Assembly: GCA_012845835.1 (NCBI GenBank)
Contig: JABAKD010000023.1
Span: 22,130,108-22,194,107, forward strand
Direction of reading: 5' to 3'
Source: Undaria pinnatifida
Lineage: Eukaryota; Sar; Phaeophyceae; Laminariales; Alariaceae
DNA: 64,000 nt
A program made the position numbers and the translations under genes. The notes under the pieces are model-generated. The model did not search any database. It had not been told where the DNA came from and saw only the letters and a program-made list of their open reading frames with translations. Positions 1 to 9,734 of the stretch are shown here, piece by piece; the stretch's first letter is position 1, and each line of letters begins with the position of its first letter.

Positions 1-975
1 TTCTTCCACTCAAGAGTGATTGGGGCCTGTCCTGTGACCACCAGTATGGGCCTGGCACGTACGTAAGCTGACTTCCGATGTCATTTGTTTATATTTTTGG
101 TGGATGCATGAATTGCTTGAGCTATGAAATATGCGCGTACCTCTTTTGGTTTTTGCTTTTGTGTTTCCCTAGGGCATTCTTCCACGCCAGAGTAACTGGA
201 GCCTGTCCTGTATTTTTTTCGGATGCATGAATTGCTTTTTAGCTATGACGTATATATGCGTGTACCACTTTTAGTTGGGCTTTGTTCTTTCCCCGTGGTA
301 TTCCTCCACTCAAGAGTGATTGGGGCCTGTCCTGTGACCACCAGTATGGGCCTGGCACGTACGTAGGCGGATTTCCGGTGTTATTTGTTTATATTTTTGG
401 TGGATGCATTAAAAAACAAATGCTTCAGCTTTGACATATGCGTGTACTATTTTAGATTTTTGCTTCGTGTTTTCCCCAGGGTATTCTTCCACTCCAGAGT
501 AACTGGAGCCTGTCCTGTATTTTTTTACGGATGCATGAATTGCTTTTTAGCGATGACGTCAATATGCGTGTTACCACTTTTTTTTTCACGTTTGTACTTT
601 CCCTGGGATATTCTTCCACTCAAGAGTGACCGGAGCCTGTCCTATGACCACGGACTTGATTATGTGAGTTAATGTGAGAACAACAACAACCTACTTTCCT
701 GGGTGGCATGCGGTGTACCAGTCGGTTTCAGATGCGAGTATTAAAACGTATCTACCAGTTGGGGAAAGGTACGTACGTAGGCGGACTTCCGATACCATTT
801 TTTATATTTTTAGGCGGATGCATGTATTGCTTCTCAGCTGTGATATACGTATACGTTTACCACCTTTGGTTTGGTTTGTTTTTTCCCTGGGATATTCTTC
901 CACTCCAGAGCGACTGGAGCCTGTCCTGTGACCACTGACTTGATAATTCGAGTTAATGCGAGAACAACCACAACA
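1..975 (+). repeat. Tandem/dispersed repeat family with ~300 bp period
   Basis: The motif CTTCCACTCAAGAGTGAT and close variants followed by GGAGCCTGTCCTGT recur at about 1, 180, 301, 484, 615 and 897. The first 65 bases reappear almost unchanged 300 bases later, so the array has a ~300 bp unit made of two ~150 bp half-units. A further copy lies at 17475-17720. I see no coding signal; open frames here are shared between copies and lack any domain. Confidence 0.85.
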
Positions 976-2229
976 TGCCCTCACCATCCTCCCACTCATC
1001 TACATCCAGCACAACCAACGTCCGTGCCGATGTCTCTCCTTCGACAGAGCCAAGCTCTGTGTTTACAAACTACGGGTCGTGATTCCTCGATTGTGCGTCA
1101 CCTTGACAGAGAACAAAACCTGTGCTAAAGTGGGACTAGCACTATCTCGGGGTGGTGCAGTAGAAACATACTGTAGTTCTACGTACACTTTTTCTTCAAG
1201 TTGTCTCAATTCTCAGTTGACTGGCGTGCGTAGTAGAGCTGAAAGACGGCAATCTCAGGATCGACACAACACAAACGCTGATCCACACAAACAAACGAAC
1301 GCTCAACCGTTAGCTTTGAATGGCTGTTCGAGTAGCGCAACAAACGTGCTCTTTAGAAAATCTGTACCATCGTGTTTCCGTTCAGAAAAGCTATATAGTG
1401 TTATTCGTGCATATTTTAACCGTAACCGGTCTTCTTTCCGTCACTATTCGATCAGTCCGGGAATAATCGGACATTTCACGGGCCTGGGATAAGCAGCCCT
1501 TGGCATCGTAAACTGCCTTTTGCAGTTATTTTTTCGTTGCCTGCGGGCATTTGCTTCGACGGCGGCCCTTACTCGGCCGTCGGCGAAGCCCCTTTGTAAT
1601 ATGCATACGATAATACTTTCACTTTGCCCTGAGCGGGTACATTAAGAACAAAATAAGAGGGGAACAAAAAAAAAGTACAAGGGTATCGGGTAATGTACGC
1701 AACGAGGCTCGAACCCAAAGAGAAATAAACAAATAAACTAACATGAAAAATAAATGAATTCACCGACATATTAGGTCTGCCGGGCTTTCAATCCCAGCTT
1801 TTGAGATGATCCCCCAAAACAGGACAGTGGACACCAGAGAAAAATGTAGATTACCTGTCGCTCGACCCAGGATGACAGACCCTACACGGTCAAACCGGAG
1901 GCTGACCGACGATCAAAGATCAAACACAAGACGATAAAAACAAACACACTGACACAAAGAAGTGGCAGAACTGCTGTGCGCAATGGTCTCAGAGCAAGCA
2001 GCAGTATCCCGTTTTAAGATGCAAATCAAATAATGAGAAACCCGGGGAATTATCCCGGGTGTTCCCTGGCGGCTACAGAGACTCGCCGCTAGCGACTAAC
2101 CATCGCTCGGGACTACACCACTACCTAAAGTTGCACGATTACTAGGGCAACAATATTTTTTGTTCTTGTACGTAGGACTGCGCACTGGACATCACGCAGC
2201 ATACATTTAGCAAAAAACACGAATTTGAA
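976..2229. other. No supported gene
   Basis: The longest open frame (956-1492, plus strand, 178 codons) starts inside the repeat array, is serine/cysteine/arginine rich and shows no domain I recognise. The 1525-1595 stretch contains a GC-rich inverted repeat (GGCGGCCC ... GGCCGTCGG) of the kind seen again near 7620 and 36800. The rest is unique AT-rich sequence with nothing I can name. Confidence 0.5.
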
Positions 2230-2425
2230 GGGGCTGTCCCAACACGAAGCGAGAATGGCCGATGCCACCCCCGGCAAAGTCAGGAGAGGCGAGCAAGCTG
2301 AGGCACGTCCAGGGAACAGCGTGCCGAGAAGTGGACCTCAGCGTGTTATCTTGAAGATGGCTCAAGCCCTGGTCGAAATCGGGCCTCTCGATCGCTGAGA
2401 CGACAGGGCCAACATATTCACACTC
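2230..2425 (+). repeat. Dispersed repeat (copy 1 of 3)
   Basis: Shares GAGGCGAGCAAGCTGAGGCAC, the CCTCAGC ... GAAGATGGCTCAA core and the following TCGAAATCGG segment with 7750-7965, and a shorter part with 5195-5345. The copies differ by many substitutions, so the family is old. No coding potential. Confidence 0.7.
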
Positions 2426-2434
2426 CGGACGGAT

Positions 2435-2905
2435 CAGCTCACCGTAGCTCGAGCTAGCTCTTTTCGACGGTAGCTCACAGGTGAGGTACGGGAGCTACAT
2501 GAGCTGCACATGTTTTCCCGGCTTGAGCTACAGAAGGTAGCTCATCTGCACATGTTTTGGCAGGGTGAGCTATCGTCGATAGCTCATCCGCATCACATGT
2601 TTGCCCAGGATGAGCTATACGAGCTACGTGAGCTAGCTCATTCGGCCCTGGATGAGCTATAGGAGCGACATGATCCGCACATGTTTTCAATGCTTGAGCT
2701 ATAGGCGATAGCTCATCTGCACATGTTTTCAAAGGGTGAGCTATAGTCGATAGGTCATCTGCACATGTTTTCAAAGCTTGACCTATATAGACGATAGCTC
2801 ATCTGCACATGTGTTCGACGCCTGAGCTATAGACGATAGCTCATGTGCACATGTTTCAAGGTCGTGAGCTATAAGAGCTACATGAGGTAGCTCATGAGCT
2901 ACTAC
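2435..2905 (+). repeat. Palindromic minisatellite array 1 (TGAGCTAT...ATAGCTCA, ~42 bp units)
   Basis: Roughly ten units, each with an inverted repeat TGAGCTAT-nnnnn-ATAGCTCA able to form an 8 bp stem, followed by TCTGCACATGTTTTC and a short variable stretch. Unit length is about 42 bp. A 99-codon minus-strand frame reads through the array as a repeated K-T-C-A-D-E-L-S peptide, but this follows from the unit length being near a multiple of three and is not evidence of a gene. Related arrays lie at 4144-4580 and 42846-43098. Confidence 0.85.
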
Positions 2906-3177
2906 TAATCACAGGTACGAGCACATACACACCACACCATGACAACACAAACATCCATACATTTTTTACATACGAGATCGGAGCTTTTTCTGTTCTTTAT
3001 ATTCCAGATAGATAAACAGAGTACCGGTGGATTTGTTTTTTCGGCACAACCACAACCATCAACCAAGTCCATGCACCACCCGACCAAGTACAACTCAACT
3101 CAAATTAATCGAGGCATTTGCCACCCACAAACAAGAGCTCGCATGCATACACATACAACACCACACAACACGCCTAG
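2906..3177. other. Unassigned flank upstream of the hAT remnant
   Basis: ACACAACA-rich low-complexity sequence with open frames on both strands but no domain. An in-frame TAG at 3175-3177 closes the hAT reading frame on its upstream side. Confidence 0.4.
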
Positions 3178-3540
3178 CATGACCTGCTCTCGTTTTGGGC
3201 CAACGAGGGGCGGCCGATCTACTCGAACATGGCCCACGTGGCTCGCGTACTGCTGTCCGTGTCGGCGTCTTCTGCCGTCCTGGGGAGGGAACTTAGCACG
3301 GCCGGGCGTCTCATTACGGGTTCCCAGAGCAGCCTACCCGCGGCCTACGCGGAGATGGTCATGTTCCTCAACGGAAACATCGCACACATTCCCATTGAAG
3401 TGCCGGCTCTCTCAACTGAGCAGGCGCTCCAGGCGGTACCTCGCCGTCTCTCCAACCCGAGGGCGGAGGTGGCCGCCCTTTCTGCGGGCGAGACGGGGTC
3501 CGTGGGCGAAGCGGGCGTGGACGCCCACTACGATGGGTAA
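3178..3540 (+). pseudogene. hAT-family transposase C-terminal fragment
   Basis: One open frame of about 120 codons from just after a TAG at 3175 to a TAA at 3538. Its first half matches the C-terminal dimerisation region of hAT DNA transposases: a FWANEGRPIYSNMAHVAR segment followed by LLSVSASSA, then RELSTAGRLITG and a final EMVMFLNGN. In the family this corresponds to the conserved WW..yP.LA..AR..LsiPasSa..ER.FS.aG.i.t pattern near the end of the protein. The catalytic region of a ~600-residue transposase is absent, so this is a 5'-truncated relic. The tail (after about 3420) is alanine/glycine rich and has no family match by eye. No terminal inverted repeats or target duplication were found next to it. 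It could instead be a last exon of a domesticated gene, but no splice acceptor is evident. Confidence 0.7.
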
Positions 3541-4143
3541 ACAGGAGAGGCGGGGTCTGCGGGCGAAGAGGGCGTTAACGCCAGCTGCGGTGACTCCGCA
3601 AGGGAAGGCTCGGACTAGAGGCCTTGGGGATGAGGGGGGGGGGCAGCAGTAGATTCTCTGTGCTGTTGTTGTGTACCTGCTCGTTCGTCTAGTTGTTGCT
3701 TTTTTGGGGGCGATGCAATTTTTTTTTTTCTTTCTGCCTCATGAGTTTTTCTTTTTGCACCTTGTGGTAGGCTACGCGAAGCCGTGTTGGAGGGATGGGG
3801 ATGCACGGATTTTAAAAGCTGCTGCTGTGAGTCAATATGGCCGCAATGACTACTGCTGTTGTTATGCGTTCAATGAAGTTAAATGTTAATGCCGTGATAC
3901 GCGTACGAAATACGGTCTTAACATCAATGTACCAGGTATTAATATCAGCTACAGCAGCATACCAGGTATACTTTTTTTATGTTGAAATGGAGTACGATAC
4001 TGTCGCACGTACCGACGTTGAAGTTTCGCCTGGACGGCGAGCTGTATAACCTACATTCGCACTCGTCCCCGAGGCCAGGTTTGTTCATGTACACATCTAA
4101 GCACCTGCATGTTTTGCCCTGAAAGACCTGCAATAAGCTACGT
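3541..4143. other. No gene seen
   Basis: Contains a GC-rich partial duplication of the hAT tail (3545-3620, CTGCGGGCGAAGAGGGCGTT), a T-rich tract at 3700-3755 and AT-rich unique sequence. Open frames are short and without domains. Confidence 0.45.
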
Positions 4144-4580
4144 ACATGAGCTAGCTCATGGGGTGGGCTATGGACGATAGCTCATCTGCAAATATTTTCA
4201 AAGCTTGAGCTATACAGGATAGCTCATCCGCACATATTTTTTCACCACGGTGAGCTATAAGAGCTACATGAGCTAGCTCATTTGTCCCGGAAAGAGCTAT
4301 ATGAGCTACATGAGCTGCACATGTTTCCCCGGCTTGACCTATAGGCGATAGCTCATCTGCATATGTTTTGGAAGGGTGAGCCATAATCGATAGCTCATCC
4401 GCATATGTTTGCCCGGGATGAGCTATACGAGCTACATGAGCTAGCTCATTTAGCCGTGGATGAGCTATAGAACTACATGATCCGCACATGTGTCCAATGA
4501 TTGAGATATAGGCGATAGCTCATCTGCACATGTTTTGAGCGCGCGAGCTATACACGATGGATGAGCTAGATCATGAGCTG
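4144..4580 (+). repeat. Palindromic minisatellite array 2
   Basis: Same unit as the 2435-2905 array: GAGCTAT-n-ATAGCTCATCTGCACATGTTTT, about ten units, including the longer GAGCTACATGAGCTAGCTCAT variant that is itself palindromic. Only about 1.2 kb separates it from array 1, with the hAT remnant between them. Confidence 0.85.
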
Positions 4581-5194
4581 TCCGGGGTGTCAACATATTT
4601 ACACATGTATTTACAACAACAGCAATCAGCAGAAGCGGCAGTCCAACGACAAACGGCAAGCTGTAGCAGTACAGGTTGCACAGTTATGGTAACAGCAGCA
4701 GCAACGCCGTACAACTCTTACGCGCGTGTAATTCAACAACAAACAGTATGTTGCAGCAGCGGTAGCACCACCAGTACGACAAACAGCAAGCAGTATGCAG
4801 CGTAAAATTTATAAATAATGAACACATGTTCATTTTGGATCGATACCCGATATGCATAGAACAAACAAAGGGAAGCAAAACAAAAATCAACAAAAAATGA
4901 GTAACTGAATACCGGATACACATGGTGTCTCGAACACAAACGGGAGAAAACACGCATACATATATAGCAAAAAAAATGTTAAAAAACATGGAGCAAGCAG
5001 CAGCAGCGGCAGTCCAACGACGCACGGCAAGCCGTATGAGAACAGCACACGCCCATAGAGTAACAGCAACAGCAACGCCGCACAACTCTTATGCGCGTCT
5101 AAATTCAACAACAGTATGCTGTCGCAGCGGCAACACCAGCAATATGACAAACAGCAAGCAGTACCCAATGTATTGTGCATAAATAATAACATGT
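4581..5194 (+). repeat. AGC-rich repeat with direct duplication
   Basis: A ~170 bp segment (about 4632-4800) containing GGCAGTCCAACGAC, AGCAACGCCGTACAACTCTTA and ACAAACAGCAAGCAGTA recurs at about 4998-5165 with scattered differences. The minus-strand frames over it are cysteine/leucine rich because of the CAG bias, and I do not regard them as genes. Confidence 0.7.
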
Positions 5195-5345
5195 TTACTT
5201 TGGGCCGGCACCGCAGCGCGCCGAGAATTGGCCCTCAGCTCAAGTTTTTTCGGAGACGGCTAAAGACCTACTGTAAACCGGAGCCTTCGGCTGCCCTCGT
5301 GTAAACACCAACATATTTATACATGTATTTTGAATTTAATTTATA
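5195..5345 (+). repeat. Dispersed repeat (copy 2 of 3)
   Basis: GCGCGCCGAGAA, GCCCTCAGCTCAAGTT and CTCGTGTAA-CACCAACATATT link this stretch to 7750-7965 and, more weakly, to 2230-2425. Confidence 0.6.
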
Positions 5346-5351
5346 CATGTA

Positions 5352-5725
5352 GGTCGGTCGCCCCGGTGGTCTAGTGGTTACCCTCGAATACTACTAGCGG
5401 TGGTCCTAGAGTTCGATTCCTACGGTGGTGAGATTCTGACTTTTACTTGCTATAATGCGGAAGAAAAAAAAAAAAGGATCAACTGCTGAGGGCGCCTAGC
5501 AGCGTGGGTGCAGGTACAATTCGACGCGAGTCGACGTGGGAATAAAATGCTGCATTCTTCCCACCATAAAAATGAACGCACGTACCGTGGTGGGGAGCGG
5601 GGCGGAGGGCCCGCTATGCAACCCCCGATCTGAGTTACTACTGGGAGGGAGGGCGAGAGTAGTGCGAGTACAGTATAATAAACGGGATGAAGAAACAAAT
5701 AAAAATAAAAATAAAATAGATTTAT
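5352..5725 (+). mobile_element. tRNA-derived SINE, subfamily A (plus strand)
   Basis: Starts GGTCGGTCGCCCCGG. An RNA polymerase III A box (TGGTCTAGTGG, 5367-5377) and B box (AGTTCGATTCC, 5410-5420) sit at tRNA-like spacing, but the 3' side does not pair with the 5' side to make an acceptor stem, so this is a tRNA-derived head rather than a tRNA gene. The body (5430-5700) includes GGAGGGCCCGCTATG and GAGGGAGGGCGAGAGTA and ends in an A-rich AAATAAAAATAAAAT tail. A second copy of head plus body lies inverted at 22385-22707, which defines the element. Confidence 0.75.
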
Positions 5726-5834
5726 AACGGCAAAAACTTATCAATGGCAATAATGGTGCCAACGATACGTGTATCACTGCAGGATAGATAGATTATATCA
5801 GACCTGCAGTGAAACGTACATAATCACTACGCAC
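5726..5834. other. AT-rich spacer
   Basis: No repeat or coding signal recognised. Confidence 0.3.
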
Positions 5835-6000
5835 AAAAAAAATCCTCGTGGAGGGATTCGAAGCTGCGACCTTCGAACCATAACTAACACATGTCAACCT
5901 GTTGGGACGTAGAAAAAAAATACACGCAAAAAAAATAATCGCAGAGGGAATCGAAAATGCGACCTTCCCAGCTGCGACTTTTTTTTGTTTTTTTTTGTTT
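5835..6000 (-). repeat. tRNA-derived SINE head fragments (minus strand)
   Basis: GAGGGATTCGAAGCTGCGACC at 5851 and a variant at 5947 are reverse complements of a B box (TTCGAATCCC). They belong to the same fragment family as 6425-6745, where both A and B boxes can be seen. Separated by A-rich linkers. Confidence 0.5.
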
Positions 6001-6420
6001 TTATCCTCCGGCGGATGGGGAAAAATAAAGCTTTAGCTCACCACACTTCCACGTATTTTCATACGCGTCGTGTGTCGATTTAACTCAGTTGCTTTCGCAG
6101 CCCAACGCTAGCTGGCGCACCCTTCGGGGCCCATTGTAGGTATAGCGTAAGCTGTCCCTATCAGTGGTCTTCGTTACAACCCCGGCAGCGCAAGCTGCCG
6201 TTGTATACGGATGCGTGTGTATGTCGACCCGGCCTGTCCCCTGAGGGTCAGTTTCGGTGGAGATAGCCACCCGGAATGTCATCTTTCCGGGTAGTGTGGG
6301 ACTTGCGCAAGCTCACCCACTAACAAAACCCCTGGCCATGGGAAATGGCCTTCCGCCGGACTTGGTCCAGTTACGGTCCACCCTACCCATTCGGGCGTTG
6401 GTCCTCGTGCGACCTTTCAA
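5972..6420 (-). mobile_element. SINE-like retroposon 'R6', longest copy (minus strand)
   Basis: From a T-rich left edge (5972-6000; an A tail if read on the minus strand) through ATCCTCCGGCGGATGGGG to CGGCCTGTCC near 6238, nearly identical to 10143-10402 and, for the first 100 bases, to 12466-12584. The stretch 6240-6420 is present only here and may be the 5' part lost in the other copies, or unrelated flank. Strand is inferred from the T-rich edge. I found no clear A and B boxes. Confidence 0.6.
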
Positions 6421-6424
6421 CCCT

Positions 6425-6745
6425 AACGAACGCATGTCAATATGTTGCTGCGTAGAAAAAAATACACAAAACAAAAAGATCGTAGAGGGATATCGAAACC
6501 GCGACCTTCCACCCAAAACCAATCCGTATCAACGTATCAGTCGTTTTGAGTCACTCAACCTTTTAAATGCATCATAACGTAAAAAAAAAACGCGCAAAAA
6601 AAAGAGCGATTCGAAGCTGCGACCCATAAATAACGAAGGCGTGTCAATTTGTTGAAACTTGGAAAAAAAACAAAAAATCGTAGGGGTGATTCGAAACAGC
6701 AACCTTCCAACCAAGAGAAATCAATAACAATCGTTTGAGCCACTT
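6425..6745 (-). repeat. Cluster of tRNA-derived SINE heads (minus strand)
   Basis: Three related units. The clearest, 6686-6745, read on the minus strand has an A box TGGCTCAAACG and a B box TTTCGAATC at tRNA-like spacing. Others are at about 6487-6555 and 6608-6650. Each is followed on the plus strand by an A-rich run. No complete cloverleaf forms, so these are not tRNA genes. Confidence 0.55.
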
Positions 6746-7745
6746 TATGTAGATATCAAATATACTTGCAAATATCGATTTCCTGAGAGGTCCCGAGAGG
6801 CCTCCATTATACCCTCGTGAAGGATACAGGTCCGTGACTCCCCTGCTAATGCCAGGGTCAACAGGACTAAGACGTTCAGCCTTGTTCTGCGCACGGAAAC
6901 TGTGTAACCCGCATTGAGGGGGAAAAAAATAGATATATGTGGAATTCAGAATGCATAAAACAAATAATTGTTACAATGTGAGTTAACTTTTGGAGTGGGC
7001 TGCTTGGCTCTACCGGGTTTGTAAGCAAGTTCCCGTGTACTCCTTGTATATGTGACAGGCCAGCGGAGGTCCAGTCTAGGCCCGATGTTCAGGCTGTTAG
7101 TGTTGTCGAGCCATGATGTAACATGCGGTGGACGTCGATCGCTACTAATCCGACGTGTTATATTTTCTGTTCTTGGTGTAATAAAACAGCAACAGCTAAA
7201 AATAGCTCACAGCAGCGCAGCGCCGTGCGGTGCCGTGCGGTGCCATACCTTGCCCTGCGGGGCTGTTTCATGCTGCGCTGTGATTTCTTTCGAACATGCA
7301 GAAGGACCAGGTATATGGTGGCGAAGCACCAGGTATCAGGTACCGGTATGTACGCGTTTTTGTACTCGACTTTAGCATTCTTCAAAGTCGATTGTTCCCT
7401 CTTGGTACCTATTATTTCTTCCCCCGCAAATTACACCCGCACTGCCGATCAGAATGTGACATCGCCAACAAGCACACGGCACAGTGCACAGCACAGGGCA
7501 ACTGTTAATAGCTCTGCACAAGCAGCTCTTGGCATTATCAATTCGCTAGTCGCACCAAATCATGGGCCTTTTCTTCTTGCCCCCTTTACATGTTTTAGTT
7601 GCATTCTTCCTTACGCGAGCGGAGCGGGCGGCGTCCCGCCCGTGGACGGAGCCCTTGCTGTATGTACAGATACGCTCAAACTGATGTACATCTGCAAGCA
7701 TGCATGGAAACTCGAAATCGACGCAGATATTGTGTAAAAAAAAAC
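6746..7745. other. No supported gene
   Basis: A 204-codon plus-strand frame (7123-7737) is open but has no recognisable domain, signal or membrane segment, and its composition matches the surrounding DNA. 7200-7270 is a degenerate GCGGTGCC/GCAGCG repeat. 7610-7665 has a GC-rich inverted repeat (GCGGGCGGCGTCCCGCCCG). Confidence 0.45.
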
Positions 7746-7965
7746 AACTATTAATAGCACTCGCTCCCGGGTCACGACGACCGAGGCTAGCTGGCAGAGT
7801 CGGGAGGGGCGAGCAAGCTGGGGCACATGCAGCAAACAGCGCGGCGAGAGGTGGACCTCAGCTCGAGTTATTTCGAAGATGGCTCAAAACCTGGTCTAAA
7901 TCGGACCCTTCGGTCGCTCTCGTGTAAGCACCAACATATTCGTACTTGTATTTAATTGTAAGTGT
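7746..7965 (+). repeat. Dispersed repeat (copy 3 of 3)
   Basis: The longest copy: GGGAGGGGCGAGCAAGCTGGG, GTGGACCTCAGCTCGAG, GAAGATGGCTCAAAACC and the end GCTCTCGTGTAAGCACCAAC match the copies at 2230 and 5195. Confidence 0.7.
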
Positions 7966-8119
7966 ATCAGGTACACTGGCAGTATGCCGTGATCATACGG
8001 TTGTGCTTGATGCAGGTGGGTGGGAATATCGGTTTACTGCGAAGAGTACTACACGCACAGCTGCACTCGCACTGCTGTGCCAACCCTAGCTCGTACATTT
8101 GTGCGAGGTTGGTAATCGT

Positions 8120-9730
8120 ATCAGGTACGAGCACGACAGTACAAGGTCCCCCTGCCGAGGAAGTGTGACGCAAGAGGCTGATGTTTTGTTAACATTTTGC
8201 AACCCCGCGCGTTTGCCCGCATCGTTACGGTACAGCATGCAGCTATACTGCAATGTAATTGATCCAGGTGTGTCGAAAATGAAGGTACTGCTGCTGTGTA
8301 GGGACGATCCAGCAAAAATATGTCGGTGTTGTTGTAGCCTACCTCTGGTACTACTAATGTTGCGCGCATATAATTTTACCGAAGCTACAGTAGCTGCGAC
8401 TTTCATGTACCCGGCGTATAAGCATTCGGGTGCAGCTTCAAACTGTTGTTTGTTGTTGCGCTCAGCACATGTGATGCGCGTACAACAATCCATTATTTAC
8501 TACTACTTAGCACGTTGTGTAACCAGCAAAAAAACAATCTAACCCCCAGGCACATCGAGCACATCAACTTTAAGTTTTGGAAACTTTGAGCCGAAAATAC
8601 TCACGGCAGTCTACAGCAGCAGTATTATCCTGCGCGCTTCTGGTGTGCTGGGGTGTGAGAGATAAAAAAGAATAATGCACTCGTGTATTAAAATTAAACA
8701 CGGTAATGTCTGTCGGAATTTTTCAAATTTTGCAGCTCCTCCGGGTGGCGTTCGACATTTTTTTGAAAATTGAGCATTTCTGGATCTTGGAAAATACACC
8801 GACCGATGGGTACATTTTTGGGTAGCCGGCCATCGCAATATTTGCCGACAATATGCTGTGGTATATTTTGATTTGCGATTTGCAGTTTCGACATACTCGA
8901 CGCTGCAGCTGTGTCGGGTGATCCAGGTGATTTTGTGAGCGAGAGTACACCTCGCGCGGCCGCAACAACTCGAGAGACGCGAACCCCGACCGCCGCACAA
9001 TATCACAGCAGAGAACTGGAAACCCTCCTGCGGCCTGCGTATTATGTTGGACAAATTGCAGCAGCATTAGCATTTCTTGTGCAGGTGATTTTGTGAGCGA
9101 GAGTACACCTCGCGCGGCCGCAACAACTCGAGAGGCGCGAACCCCGACCGCCGCACAATATCACAGCAGAGTACTGGAAACCCTCCTGCGGCCTGCGTAT
9201 TATGTTGGACAAATTGCAGCAGCATTAGCATTTCTTGTGCAAAGAGTAAAAACACACCGGACGAACAAACGATGCGATTTTGCGCAACACGTTGCAGCAA
9301 CAGCGAACTCCGCAGCCAGCCCTTGAGCGCCTTTCCCTCAGGTGTCCAGTCAGAGCGCCAGTGCCATCATCACAGCCAGCTCCCCCCCTCCTATGCTCCC
9401 CACGCATTGACACTCCTCCATGGAACGAGTGTATAGCAAGGAAGATATATAGGTTCGTGTCAGAGTTGCGAGAGTGGTCAGGCAAAGATGAAGAAGATTG
9501 ATAGGTCTGACGCATACTTGCAAAAACAAAGGCAACATGCACCTTGTCCACCTCTATCTAAAACGCAGGTGATGATACACACAGAAGCACAGCTGGGATA
9601 GAAGCTGCAACGAAACGTCAGCTGCGACGTTGAATACAAAATGAAAAGCCTACCAGCAGGCACGGAAGTCTTACGGACCAGCGGCGAAAATATGGAAGGC
9701 CCGCCAACAGGAACAAAACCATGAAAGGCC
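8120..9730 (+). repeat. Complex repeat unit 1 (~1.6 kb)
   Basis: Ordered blocks shared with 9735-11570, 18480-19260 and 43100-43790: a block from GACGCAAGAGGCTGATG through GCATGCAGCTATACTGCAA to an ACCAGCAAAAAA end; a block with CTGCGCGCTTCTGGTGTGCTG; a block from TGCGATTTTGCGCAACACG to GCATTGACACTCCTCCATGG; and a final block with repeated GGCCCGCC-AGCAGGC phrases. No frame is conserved between units, so this looks like a non-coding high-copy repeat, possibly a nested non-autonomous element. Confidence 0.7.
8924..9239 (+). repeat. 158 bp perfect-looking tandem duplication inside unit 1
   Basis: CAGGTGATTTTGTGAGCGAG begins at 8924 and again at 9082, and the intervening 158 bases are repeated with about two differences. 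Unit 2 carries only one copy of this segment (from about 10707), so the duplication came after the units diverged. Confidence 0.85.
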
Positions 9731-9734
9731 CCTC

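Noticed and set aside
956-1492. 178-codon plus-strand gene
   Set aside because: Starts within a tandem repeat, no domain, biased composition.
2435-4580. CRISPR-like array (regular palindromic repeats)
   Set aside because: Units are contiguous and drift in sequence, there are no unique spacers of constant length, no cas genes, and the context is eukaryotic.
5352-5432. tRNA gene
   Set aside because: A and B boxes are good but the acceptor arms do not pair and the same head occurs with a conserved non-tRNA body, so it is a SINE. The same applies at 15826, 22640, 46128 and 6686.
7123-7737. 204-codon plus-strand gene
   Set aside because: No recognisable domain or splice context; includes translated simple repeat.
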